Assembly: GCF_030252325.1 (NCBI RefSeq)
Contig: NZ_CP126981.1
Coordinates: 2,480,001 to 2,544,000 of the forward strand
Source of the DNA: Candidatus Mycobacterium wuenschmannii
GTDB lineage: Bacteria > Actinomycetota > Actinomycetes > Mycobacteriales > Mycobacteriaceae
Length of the DNA: 64,000 nucleotides
Direction of reading: 5' to 3'
Numbering within the stretch: position 1 is the first letter of the stretch; each line of letters starts with the position of its first letter. A program made the position numbers and the translations under genes. The notes under the pieces were generated by a model that was not told the origin of the DNA, ran no database searches, and saw only the letters and a list, made by a program, of their open reading frames with translations. Shown one piece after another: positions 56,296 to 64,000 of the stretch.

Positions 56296-57620
56296 TGGGC
56301 GTCAAACACCTTGCCCGGCTGGACTATCCGTTGACCTCCGCGCTGTCGTTGCTGGTGTTGTTCGGTGTCGTCGAAGCCGGCCAGCTCCTCCGGCGGCTGG
56401 TGCACTTCCTCGACCTACGGCTGGATCGTTTTGCGCCGCCGCGGGTTTCGGCCGTGGTCGTGGTATCGCTGCTGCTGGTGCTGACGATCGCGGTGCTCAA
56501 CGGCGTCGTGGTGAAGTTCGCGATGCGCACCATGAACAACACCTTCGCCACGGTCAACGACGAGATGGACCCCGACACCGCCGCGCCCCCGACGCCGCTG
56601 CGCTCGGGCGGTCCGCAATCGCTGGTGTCCTGGGAGTCGCTTGGGCACCAGGGCCGCATCTTCGTTCGCGGCGGGCCGAGCGTCGAGCAACTCGCGGCGT
56701 TCAACGGCGCCCCGGCGACCGAGCCGATCCGGGCCTACGCCGGGCTGGACTCCGCCGACGGCATCACCGCCGCCGCCGAACTGGCCGCGCGAGAGTTGCA
56801 GCGCGCGGGCGGTTTACAGCGCGCCGTCGTCGCCGTCGGGACCACCACCGGCACCGGCTGGATCAACGAGGCCGAGGCGGATGCGCTGGAGTACATGTAC
56901 AACGGCGACAGTGCGGTCGTCAGCATGCAGTACTCGTTCCTGCCGAGCTGGCTGTCGTTCCTGGTGGACAAGGAGAACGCCCGCCACGCGGGGCAGGCGC
57001 TGTTCGAGGCCGTCGACCGACTGGTACGCGGGCTACCGGAGGGTCACCGGCCCAAACTCGTCGTATTCGGAGAGAGCCTGGGCTCTTTCGGCGGCGAGGC
57101 GCCGTTCATGAGCCTCAACAACGTGCTCGCCCGCACCGACGGCGCCCTGTTCTCCGGGCCGACGTTCAAGAACACCATCTGGACAGATCTGACCGCGACC
57201 CGCGACCGCGGTTCACCGGAATGGCTGCCGATCTACGACCACGGACACCATGTCCGCTTCGTGGCAAGGCCGCAGGACCTGGATCGCCCTGACCCGCAAT
57301 GGAATACGCCGCGGGTGGTGTATCTACAGCACGCCTCCGACCCGATCGCGTGGTGGCACCCCGGCCTGCTGTTCAGCGAGCCGGACTGGTTCCGCGAACG
57401 GCGGGGTTACGACGTGCTGCCCGAGACGAGATGGATTCCGGTGGTGACGTTCCTTCAGGTCTCCGCCGATATGGCTGTGGCACAAGACGTTCCGGCCGGA
57501 CACGGCCACGACTACGTCGGCGATGTCGCCGACGGGTGGGCGGCGGTGCTACAGCCGCCCGGATGGACGGCGGACAAGACTGCGAGGCTGCGACCACTGC
57601 TGCACGCCAGCGACGGCTAA
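56295..57620 (+). CDS. C-terminal part of frame-split alpha/beta hydrolase (Abhydrolase_9)
   Basis: A 441-residue reading with two or three more transmembrane helices, then a PF10081-type alpha/beta-hydrolase domain with nucleophile Ser in VFGESLGSFGGEAPF and His in AGHGHDYVGDVADGW. In relatives this follows the membrane domain as one protein. Its own ATG overlaps the stop of the first part. It may be a functional split gene, a pseudogene, or a sequencing artefact; the hydrolase domain itself is intact. Confidence 0.72.
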   Translation: MGVKHLARLDYPLTSALSLLVLFGVVEAGQLLRRLVHFLDLRLDRFAPPRVSAVVVVSLLLVLTIAVLNGVVVKFAMRTMNNTFATVNDEMDPDTAAPPTPLRSGGPQSLVSWESLGHQGRIFVRGGPSVEQLAAFNGAPATEPIRAYAGLDSADGITAAAELAARELQRAGGLQRAVVAVGTTTGTGWINEAEADALEYMYNGDSAVVSMQYSFLPSWLSFLVDKENARHAGQALFEAVDRLVRGLPEGHRPKLVVFGESLGSFGGEAPFMSLNNVLARTDGALFSGPTFKNTIWTDLTATRDRGSPEWLPIYDHGHHVRFVARPQDLDRPDPQWNTPRVVYLQHASDPIAWWHPGLLFSEPDWFRERRGYDVLPETRWIPVVTFLQVSADMAVAQDVPAGHGHDYVGDVADGWAAVLQPPGWTADKTARLRPLLHASDG

Positions 57621-57720
57621 CACCAGATGAACGGACGCGGACGGTTGTGCGTTGTGTATGAGTAAGCCCTGCGTTTGATGGCACTATCCACGGATACGAA
57701 TCCCGTGGAGGGAGTGGTCG

Positions 57721-57933
57721 ATGACCTGGACAGCTGCCAAGATCGCGGTGACGGGGGTGCTGGCCGCGATACCGATCGCCGCGGTGTGCCTATCGGCGTC
57801 AGCGGTGGCGGACCCGCCGGACGACCCGAATCCGGGTCCGGCGCCCGTCCACCAGGGCGAGTACTACAACCCGAACGACTACAACGACTGGTGGTACAAC
57901 CACAGCGCCGACGGCGGCGGGGGCGGCGGCTAA
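57721..57933 (+). CDS. Small exported protein
   Basis: A 70-residue protein with a signal peptide (about residues 1-30, cleavage near AVA/DPP) and a short mature peptide rich in Pro, Asn, Tyr and Gly, ending in a run of Gly. GGGAG lies upstream of the ATG. Its stop overlaps the convergent rhodanese stop (CTAA). Function unknown. Confidence 0.65.
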   Translation: MTWTAAKIAVTGVLAAIPIAAVCLSASAVADPPDDPNPGPAPVHQGEYYNPNDYNDWWYNHSADGGGGGG

Positions 57934-58313
57934 ACGGAACTGAGTGTGGCGGCGATCAGCGCGTGGTAGCCGCCGACCACGTCCGTGGCGCGGTGCAGGC
58001 CGAGGTCCTGCAGCGCGGCCGCGGCCAGGCTGGAGGTGTATCCCTCCGAGCACAGCAGCACCCACTCGACGTCGTCGCCGACCGCCTCGGGCAGCCGTGC
58101 GGCGCTGGTCGGATCGCAGCGCCACTCCAACACATTCCGCTCGATCACCAGCGCACCGAAACTCGCCGGGACTTCGCCTTCCCGCGCACGCTGGGCCTGC
58201 GGCCGGATGTCGACCAGCAGCGCACCCCGGCGCAGCGCCGCCGGCACCTCGTCGGCAGTCAACCGGCGCAACCGCTTTCGCGCCGACTCCAGGACATCGT
58301 CGATCCGGCTCAT
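57930..58313 (-). CDS. Rhodanese-domain protein
   Basis: A 127-residue single rhodanese domain that can carry sulfane sulfur. The active loop CSEGYTS holds the catalytic Cys; LLVDIRPQAQRAREGEVP is the usual entry strand and loop. Its ATG overlaps the stop of the cysteine dioxygenase gene (ATGA), so the two act together in cysteine-sulfur oxidation or detoxification. Confidence 0.88.
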   Translation of the reverse strand: MSRIDDVLESARKRLRRLTADEVPAALRRGALLVDIRPQAQRAREGEVPASFGALVIERNVLEWRCDPTSAARLPEAVGDDVEWVLLCSEGYTSSLAAAALQDLGLHRATDVVGGYHALIAATLSSV

Positions 58314-58900
58314 GACTGCTCCGGTTGGTCGGTCAGTTCAGTTCGCTTGCGCCGCAACCGCTGTTGGGCGGTCACCTCGTAGTACGACATCACGGTCAGC
58401 GGCGGGGAATAGGCGTGCACGCTCAGCGACGGCTGCTGCGGCCCGGACAGTGCGGTGACCGATGCGCGCGGACCGGGCGGCGCCCACACCACGTCGTGCA
58501 CCCAGCCCAGCGGGAACGCGGCCTGATCGCCCGCCCGAAGTCGTCGGCAGCGCAGTTGATCTCCGTCCCAACGGAATTCGTCGAGCGATCCGGACAGCAA
58601 CGTCACTGCGCCCAGCGACCCACCGTGGTCGTGCAGCTCGGTGCGATGCCCCGGCACCCAACTGATCAGCCAGACGTCGACTTCGTCGTCGCCGTAGAGC
58701 CGCGCGAACCATCGGTCGTCGGACGGCACCCCGCCCGGCGGAACCACGTTGTCGTAGCGACCGCTGAGTACGTCGTCGGCGGTGCGGTCGGTGATGTGCA
58801 GTAGGTCGGCGAGTCGCAGGCGGGTCGGGCCGGGAACGGATCGCAGCCGCGACGGTGGTCGGGTCGGGGCAGGCGCAGCGACAAGGTTTGCAGAAACCAT
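58310..58900 (-). CDS. Cysteine dioxygenase type I
   Basis: A 196-residue cupin that adds dioxygen to cysteine to form cysteine sulfinate. The iron ligands are visible: two His in TELHDHGGSLG and the third in LSVHAYSPPL; the Tyr in SYYEV is near the end. ATG 58900 has GGAG 9 bases upstream. A longer start at 58915 is possible. It overlaps the rhodanese gene by four bases. Confidence 0.88.
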   Translation of the reverse strand: MVSANLVAAPAPTRPPSRLRSVPGPTRLRLADLLHITDRTADDVLSGRYDNVVPPGGVPSDDRWFARLYGDDEVDVWLISWVPGHRTELHDHGGSLGAVTLLSGSLDEFRWDGDQLRCRRLRAGDQAAFPLGWVHDVVWAPPGPRASVTALSGPQQPSLSVHAYSPPLTVMSYYEVTAQQRLRRKRTELTDQPEQS

Positions 58901-59018
58901 GCGGGAGAACTCCAAAGCGAGCGGGCGTATTGAGGGGTCGGCGGTGGATTAGGGCCGACAACACTCCCAAAACCGCGTTCGCTGCATCACGGCCGCCAGT
59001 GTTGCATAGATTGACCAG

Positions 59019-59453
59019 GTGTGGCCGCGCCCGACTGACCCCTCGACGTGGATCGCGGCCGTCCTCTTGACCGTCGCCGCGGCCGTGGCCGGATGTTCGA
59101 CCCGCGGTCCCGCCCCGGCGCCCGCCCCGGCACCGCCGTCCCGCACCACCGCGCCCGCCGCTCCGGCGCCGGGTGCCGTCTCGACGAATCCGGCGGGCGT
59201 CACGACCAAGATCGATGTACCGGCGCACTCGACCGAAGAGGAGTATTTCCAGGCCTGTCACGCGGCGACGGTGTGGATGCAGGCCCACCCCGGTGACCGC
59301 CGCACGCTGGCCGAGGACTATCTGGCGGCCGTGCAGGTGCCGGGCGTCGTCGGCCCGGGCACCTGGAACATCGCCTGGGCCGCGCTGCCGCTGGCGCGCC
59401 AGGCCGGGGTGATCGTCGCGGCCCAGGCAGCCGCCGGCAACGAGTGCGGCTGA
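59019..59453 (+). CDS. lpqV: Lipoprotein LpqV
   Basis: A 144-residue protein with a lipoprotein signal peptide (lipobox VAGC at about residues 24-27), then a Pro/Ala-rich spacer and a folded domain with a Cys pair. It is placed as LpqV by position between echA genes and the patatin. GTG 59019 is the only start giving the signal peptide. Function unknown. Confidence 0.85.
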   Translation: MWPRPTDPSTWIAAVLLTVAAAVAGCSTRGPAPAPAPAPPSRTTAPAAPAPGAVSTNPAGVTTKIDVPAHSTEEEYFQACHAATVWMQAHPGDRRTLAEDYLAAVQVPGVVGPGTWNIAWAALPLARQAGVIVAAQAAAGNECG

Positions 59454-59512
59454 GTCGGGCTAGTTCGAATCACGATTGTTAAAACCTGCGGCACGCAGGC
59501 AAAGATGTAGCC

Positions 59513-60529
59513 ATGACCGACCCAGACATCACGTCCGAGCCGGCGCCCGGGCGGCTCGACGCCCCCCGCCCGCGGGTGGCATTGGCGCTCGGCAGTGGCG
59601 GCGCCCGCGGGTACGCCCATATCGGAGTGATCCACGAACTGCACGACCGCGGCTATCAGATCGTCGGGGTAGCCGGTTCCTCGATGGGTGCACTTGTCGG
59701 CGGGTTGCAGGCGGCCGACCGGTTGGACGAATTCGCCGACTGGGCAATGTCTTTGACGCAGCGGGCGATCCTGCGACTGCTCGACCCGACGCTGACCGCG
59801 GCCGGGGTGCTGCGCGCCGAGAAGATCTTGGACGCCGTGCGCGACATCCTCGGCGCGGTCACCATCGAGGAACTGCCGATTCCCTACACCGCGGTGGCCA
59901 CCGATCTGCTGACCGGCAAGCCGGTGTGGTTGCAGCGCGGGCCGGTCGACGAGGCGATCCGGGCGTCGATCGCCATCCCCGGGGTGATCTCACCGCACGC
60001 CGTCGACGGACGCCTGCTGGCCGACGGCGGCATCCTCGACCCGCTGCCGATGGCGCCGATCGCCGCGGTCAACGCCGACCTGACCATCGCGGTGAGCCTG
60101 TCGGGCAGCGAATCCGGCGACGAGCCCGAACCCGACCCGAAGTCGTCCGGTGAGTGGCTGAACCGGGTGCTGAGCAGCACGTCGGCGCTGTTCGACTCCC
60201 AGACCGCGCGCAACGTCCTCAGCCGGTTCGGGGCCTCGAACCAGGACGACCACGACGGCGGCGACGACCCGGCCTCGGACTACTCGGTCGACGAGCCCGA
60301 GGTGCCCAAGCTCGGCAGCTTCGAGGTGATGAACCGGACCATCGACATCGCCCAGGCCGCGCTGGCCCGCCACACGCTGGCCGCCTATCCGCCGGATCTC
60401 TTGATCGAGGTGCCCCGGTCGGCCTGCCGCAGCCTGGAGTTCCATCGCGCCGCCGAGGTGATCGAGGTCGGTCAGACCCTGGCGGCGGAGGCGCTGGACA
60501 CGGTAGACCTCGGTCGCCGGGTCACCTGA
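59513..60529 (+). CDS. Patatin-like phospholipase (Rv1063c-type)
   Basis: A 338-residue patatin. Oxyanion GSGGARGYAH (near residue 27), catalytic Ser in GSSMGAL (near 60), and Asp in DGG (ADGGILDPLP) form the Ser-Asp dyad that hydrolyses acyl groups from phospholipids. An acidic Asp/Glu-rich insert (about 205-262) is unusual in length. It is convergent with a second patatin 23 bp away. Confidence 0.92.
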   Translation: MTDPDITSEPAPGRLDAPRPRVALALGSGGARGYAHIGVIHELHDRGYQIVGVAGSSMGALVGGLQAADRLDEFADWAMSLTQRAILRLLDPTLTAAGVLRAEKILDAVRDILGAVTIEELPIPYTAVATDLLTGKPVWLQRGPVDEAIRASIAIPGVISPHAVDGRLLADGGILDPLPMAPIAAVNADLTIAVSLSGSESGDEPEPDPKSSGEWLNRVLSSTSALFDSQTARNVLSRFGASNQDDHDGGDDPASDYSVDEPEVPKLGSFEVMNRTIDIAQAALARHTLAAYPPDLLIEVPRSACRSLEFHRAAEVIEVGQTLAAEALDTVDLGRRVT

Positions 60530-60552
60530 CCCCGAGGCTCACACGCCTAGGC

Positions 60553-61407
60553 TCACACGCCCAAGAACCGGGCGACCGCCCCGGCGACCCGACGGCCCTG
60601 CGTGCGACCGGCCTGCGCCGACGGCGGACGACAGCGCGGATCGAGCGGGTTCTCGCCGTACGCCGCCAACGACGCCTCATCGGCGAACAGACCGAGGACC
60701 TCGCCGGGGAATGCCGTGAGTTCGGTTGCAGCGCCGGCTCCGAACGGTGACGGCGTGGACTCGCCGGCGGGAATCAGCACGACCGCGGAGCCGCAGTCGT
60801 CGGCAACATGCAGGTTGATCGTGCTGCCGACACCGCCATCGATGAAGCGGCGCCCACCGATCGACACCGGGGGCCACGCCGCGGGCACCGCGCAGCTGGC
60901 GGCCACCGCGTCGACCAGCTCGACCCCGGATTCACGATCGAAGGCCACCAACTCGCCGGTGACGGCGTCGACCGCGGTGATCCGCAACACCCGCTCCGGC
61001 CAGTCGTGGGATGGCAGCCGGTGCTCGATCACCGTGCGCCGCACGGCTTCCGACACCGTGTCGGTGGCCAGCGCCACCGCGCCGATCCGCTTTCGCTGCT
61101 CTGCCAGCGTGGCGTCGGGATCCGACAGCGCGGCCAGAAACAGCTCCGCGATGCCGTCGATCCCGACACCGGGGTCGAGTTCGGCGGACGCCTCGTCGAC
61201 CTGGCGGGCGAACAGCTCCGCCAGGGAGAGCCCGCTGCCGATCTGCGCGGCCACCGCCGAACCCGCCGAGGTACCGAGCAGGACGTCAGAGTCCAGCAAC
61301 GCCCGTGCCGCGGCGCGCGACTCGTCGGCGATGCCAAGCAGAATGCCTGTCTGCCAAGCAATTCCAGCGACACCGCCGCCGCCGAGCACCAGGGCGCGGG
61401 TGGTCAT
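60553..61407 (-). CDS. Second patatin-like phospholipase
   Basis: A 284-residue patatin with GGGGVAGIAWQ, catalytic Ser in GTSAGSA (near residue 49) and Asp in DGGVGS. Shorter than the neighbour and only distantly similar. ATG 61407 overlaps the end of the amidotransferase gene by four bases (ATGA), so it belongs to that operon rather than to the convergent patatin. Confidence 0.9.
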   Translation of the reverse strand: MTTRALVLGGGGVAGIAWQTGILLGIADESRAAARALLDSDVLLGTSAGSAVAAQIGSGLSLAELFARQVDEASAELDPGVGIDGIAELFLAALSDPDATLAEQRKRIGAVALATDTVSEAVRRTVIEHRLPSHDWPERVLRITAVDAVTGELVAFDRESGVELVDAVAASCAVPAAWPPVSIGGRRFIDGGVGSTINLHVADDCGSAVVLIPAGESTPSPFGAGAATELTAFPGEVLGLFADEASLAAYGENPLDPRCRPPSAQAGRTQGRRVAGAVARFLGV

Positions 61408-62273
61408 CGGACCACCGGGTGCAACGAGGACCGGGCGGCGGGACTGAGTTCGTCCGCGCGCAGCAGATGTCGCGGCGGATCCGGCAGGATCAGATGCCGG
61501 GTGACGTGCAGGTCGGCGTCGACGTGCACCAGTTCCCCCGGCTCGATCAGTCGCCACCGTCCTGGGTCGTCCATCGGCTCGGTGGCGAACACCACCGACG
61601 GCTGCTGATGCAGGGCGGCCGAGTCGGCGCGAATCCGGTTGGTGCGCAGGTGGAACCGATGGTGAGCGGCCGGTGTGCGGCGATCCGAAACGTACAGCTC
61701 GTGCGATTCCGGGTAGCGCAGTGCCCACAGGTCGGTGGCGGTGCTGAGCAGAATGTTGACCGCGTAGATCGGCACGTTGTCGGCCAGCCAGCGCATCGCG
61801 TCGATCAGTCCGGCGGTCACGTCGCCGTCGTGGGCCCGGATCGACGCGGTGATCAACGCGAACACCCGCTCGGAGTCGGTCTGCCCCAAAACCATTTCCG
61901 CAGTGCCTAATTCACGCAGCCGGGCATCGAGCGGGTCGAGGCCTTCCAGGATGCCGTTGTGCGCGAAGATGCGGCCGTCCTGCAGGAACGGATGGGTGTT
62001 GACGACGTCATGCGACCCGGCGGTTGCGTAGCGGACATGCGCGACGAACGTCGTGCCGGTCAGATCGTGCGCCTCGGTGGCGAACTCCGCGTCCTGCCAG
62101 GCGGCGATCGGCTGCTTGTGCACCTGCGGCCGGCCCTGGCCGTCGAACACCCCGAGCCCGCTGCCGTCCGGATTGCGCCGACTCTGCTCGGCGAGATTGT
62201 CGGGAGCGTCGAGTAGCCAAAACGTCGCGGTGACAATGTTCGTCCCGGCGTGCAGCCCAAACAGTCGGCACAT
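61404..62273 (-). CDS. Class II glutamine amidotransferase (Ntn type)
   Basis: A 289-residue GATase II with the nucleophile Cys2 exposed after Met removal (MCRLFGLHAG), FVAHVRYATAG and HNGILEG. It frees ammonia from glutamine or acts as a related N-terminal hydrolase; the acceptor is unknown, perhaps as in ergothioneine-type EgtC. It starts the run of amidotransferase, patatin. Confidence 0.9.
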   Translation of the reverse strand: MCRLFGLHAGTNIVTATFWLLDAPDNLAEQSRRNPDGSGLGVFDGQGRPQVHKQPIAAWQDAEFATEAHDLTGTTFVAHVRYATAGSHDVVNTHPFLQDGRIFAHNGILEGLDPLDARLRELGTAEMVLGQTDSERVFALITASIRAHDGDVTAGLIDAMRWLADNVPIYAVNILLSTATDLWALRYPESHELYVSDRRTPAAHHRFHLRTNRIRADSAALHQQPSVVFATEPMDDPGRWRLIEPGELVHVDADLHVTRHLILPDPPRHLLRADELSPAARSSLHPVVR

Positions 62274-62282
62274 CGGCGGGGG

Positions 62283-63341
62283 CTACCGCGACAACCCGGG
62301 TGCGGCCCGGCCGGTGAGCAGCGGCAGGTCGAAGAACGTCTGAATGCCCGGGGCCGCAGCGCAGGTCGCCGGCACCGCGTTGACGCAGTGCGCCGCGGTC
62401 GCCACCACCCCGGGATTGCTCTTGAGCCCCTCCGCGACGCTCTCCGGCTGCCAGCCCTTGACCGTGACGAAGGTGTCCGGGTGGCCGCGCACCTCGATCT
62501 CGTAGCGCTCCCCCTCGGGCCCGAAAGACCAAGGCGGGTCCAGGTTTTCCTCGCCCATCAGCCAGTTGACGGTGATCCGGACCACAACGGTGTCCCCGAC
62601 GAGTGCCTCCCAATGAAAACGGCGCCCCGCGACCTGGCCGGCCTCGATGATCCCGATCGGCGAGTCGATCGGGCCGGTGGCCACCGCGATCTCCTGCGTG
62701 GTGCGGATCTGCGGGTCGGCCGCGAAGCCGATCTTGTCGACCACCAACTGGACGGACTGGAAGAACCCGCCGTCCAGAATCTTCTGCATCGGTCCGGTCA
62801 GCGCCTTGTCCGGCTCGCCGCCGAAGCCCATCACGTAGCGCAGCACGTCCGGCGCGCCGTAGGTGCGTAGATCGGAAAACTCTTCGGCGCGAACGAAATT
62901 CACCCCGGTAGACATCACCGAGAGCAGCAGCGGGAACAGCTCGGTCGCGGCGCCGGGGCCGATGCCGGCGCCGTGCAGCGTGACACCCCCGGCCTTGGCG
63001 GCTTCCTCCAATGGAGCCGCTTCCTTCGCGCCGGGATAGAACCATCCGATCGGCGTGACGACGTTCTTGCCCGAACGCAGCAGGGCCGCCACTTCGTCGA
63101 CGTTGGGCAGCAGCGGTGCGTAGATCACCGCATCGGCGTCCAGTGCCAGGATCTCGTCAACGCTGTTGGTGGCCGTCACGCCGAGTGGGGACCAGTCGAC
63201 CAGGTCGCCGACGTCCTTGCCGCCCTTGGCTTCCGAATGCACCCAGCACCCGGCGAGCTCGAGGTCGGGGTGTTCGAGGATGCCCTTGATGGCGGCCACC
63301 CCGACCGACCCCGTTGCCCATTGCACGACCCGCAGGCTCAT
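62283..63341 (-). CDS. DapB-fold NAD(P)-dependent dehydrogenase (Rv1059-like)
   Basis: A 352-residue protein with an N-terminal Rossmann domain (VVQWATGSVGVAAIKGIL, near residues 5-22) of the dihydrodipicolinate-reductase type and an unusual long C-terminal domain. It resembles amine-dehydrogenase-related oxidoreductases; true substrate unknown. It lies 9 bp upstream of the amidotransferase gene and is probably in its operon. Confidence 0.85.
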   Translation of the reverse strand: MSLRVVQWATGSVGVAAIKGILEHPDLELAGCWVHSEAKGGKDVGDLVDWSPLGVTATNSVDEILALDADAVIYAPLLPNVDEVAALLRSGKNVVTPIGWFYPGAKEAAPLEEAAKAGGVTLHGAGIGPGAATELFPLLLSVMSTGVNFVRAEEFSDLRTYGAPDVLRYVMGFGGEPDKALTGPMQKILDGGFFQSVQLVVDKIGFAADPQIRTTQEIAVATGPIDSPIGIIEAGQVAGRRFHWEALVGDTVVVRITVNWLMGEENLDPPWSFGPEGERYEIEVRGHPDTFVTVKGWQPESVAEGLKSNPGVVATAAHCVNAVPATCAAAPGIQTFFDLPLLTGRAAPGLSR

Positions 63342-63354
63342 CTACGCGGTCCTT

Positions 63355-64000
63355 TCAGTCTCGCGCTTCGCTGACCTCGTAGACGTCGTCGGCGTAGCGG
63401 GATCGGATGGTCTTCTTGTCGTATTTACCCACGCTGGTGCGCGGGATCTCGTCGACAAACGTCCAGCGCTCCGGCAGCCACCACCGAACTACCTTGTCGG
63501 ACAGAAACTTTCGCAGGTCATCGGCGCTCAGTCCGGATCCCTCACCGGCGACGATGACGGCCAGCGGGCGTTCCTGCCAGCGCTCGTCGGGCACCGCGAC
63601 CACGGCGGCCTCGACCACGTCCGGGTGCGCGACCAGGGCGTTCTCCAGGTCGACCGAGGATATCCACTCGCCGCCGGACTTGATCACGTCTTTGGCGCGG
63701 TCGGTCAGGGTGATGAAGCTGTGCTCGTCGAGGCGGCCGACGTCGCCGGTACGCAGCCAGCCGTTGTCGAACTTCGACTCGTCGTGGCCCTGGTAGTAGG
63801 AGCTGGTGATCCACGGGCCGCGGACCTCCACCTCCCCGACGGCCTCGTTGTCGTTGGGCAGCACCTTGCCGTCGTCATCGACGATCCGGGCCTCCACCCC
63901 GCACAACGGCTGCCCCTGCGTCGCACGGAACGCCCAGTGCTGATCCTCCGGGGTGCCCGGCGGCGGCCAGGCCATGCTGGCTGTCGGCGACGTCTCCGTC
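63355..64000 (-). CDS. fadD14: Acyl-CoA synthetase, N-terminus beyond window edge
   Basis: About 215 C-terminal residues of an adenylate-forming ligase that activates fatty acids to acyl-CoA. Visible are the TETSPTASM motif (A5), GEVEVRGPW, the hinge GWLRTGDVGRLD, SGGEWISS, and the A10 Lys in TSVGKYDKK. The protein start lies beyond base 64000. The fadD14 symbol rests on synteny. Confidence 0.85.
   Translation of the reverse strand, partial: TETSPTASMAWPPPGTPEDQHWAFRATQGQPLCGVEARIVDDDGKVLPNDNEAVGEVEVRGPWITSSYYQGHDESKFDNGWLRTGDVGRLDEHSFITLTDRAKDVIKSGGEWISSVDLENALVAHPDVVEAAVVAVPDERWQERPLAVIVAGEGSGLSADDLRKFLSDKVVRWWLPERWTFVDEIPRTSVGKYDKKTIRSRYADDVYEVSEARD

Overview
The window is a stretch of high-G+C actinobacterial chromosome and almost certainly comes from a mycobacterium. 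The gene order follows, from memory, M. tuberculosis from zwf1 (Rv1121) down to fadD14 (Rv1058), with window coordinates rising as Rv numbers fall. Mycobacterial hallmarks are mca (mycothiol), desA2, phoH2 with a candidate phoAT, lpqV, a PE-PPE-domain esterase and a KstR-type operator. The species cannot be fixed from sequence alone. No rRNA, tRNA or CRISPR array was seen.

Layout. 1-13.5 kb is the accessory part: the start of zwf, a membrane adenylyl cyclase, a complete IS481-family element (1820-2907), a permuted papain-like protein, a TetR-controlled pair, two VOC proteins (one a broken half), two related Trp-rich exported proteins, a membrane-anchored Mrr-like nuclease, several orphan proteins, a peroxiredoxin fused to DUF742, a secreted PE-PPE esterase, and an AT-rich stretch beside two small coiled-coil genes. 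13.4-18.8 kb is core: ychF, a DUF6542 protein, ispH, a lipid-droplet protein, xseAB. 18.8-22.6 kb holds a 3-beta-HSD behind a KstR-like operator, followed by three more short/extended-chain dehydrogenases in one tightly packed run. 22.6-35.7 kb is mostly conserved metabolism: dienelactone hydrolase, DUF4245, glpX-fumC, deacetylase, phoAT-phoH2, desA2, glyA, DUF885 protein, coaA and a secreted beta-propeller. 35.8-49.6 kb: a small membrane protein, O-methyltransferase, 7TM-type protein, uppS, hemolysin III, SnoaL/steroid-isomerase-like protein, the mca operon, greA, metB, a frameshifted pra, cbs, and a lipase. 49.7-64 kb: SGNH hydrolase, fadA3, a repeat-flanked nuclease-like gene, BI-1 protein, echA9-echA8, a frame-split serine hydrolase, a cysteine dioxygenase-rhodanese pair, lpqV, two patatins, a class II amidotransferase, a DapB-fold dehydrogenase and the end of an acyl-CoA ligase.

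Themes. Lipid and sterol catabolism (3-beta-HSD, SDRs, fadA3, echA8/9, patatins, lipase, fadD) and sulfur/thiol metabolism (mca, metB, cbs, cysteine dioxygenase, rhodanese, Trx-domain protein) recur. Genes are very tightly packed: many neighbours share ATGA/GTGA start-stop overlaps, and several convergent pairs share palindromic stop sequences. Two genes carry one-base frameshifts at short G/C runs, which could be real decay or sequence error. The most unusual structures are the IS481 copy inserted exactly on a stop codon, the 65-bp palindromic repeat pair bracketing a two-domain AbiEi/DUF559-like gene, and the peroxiredoxin-DUF742 fusion.
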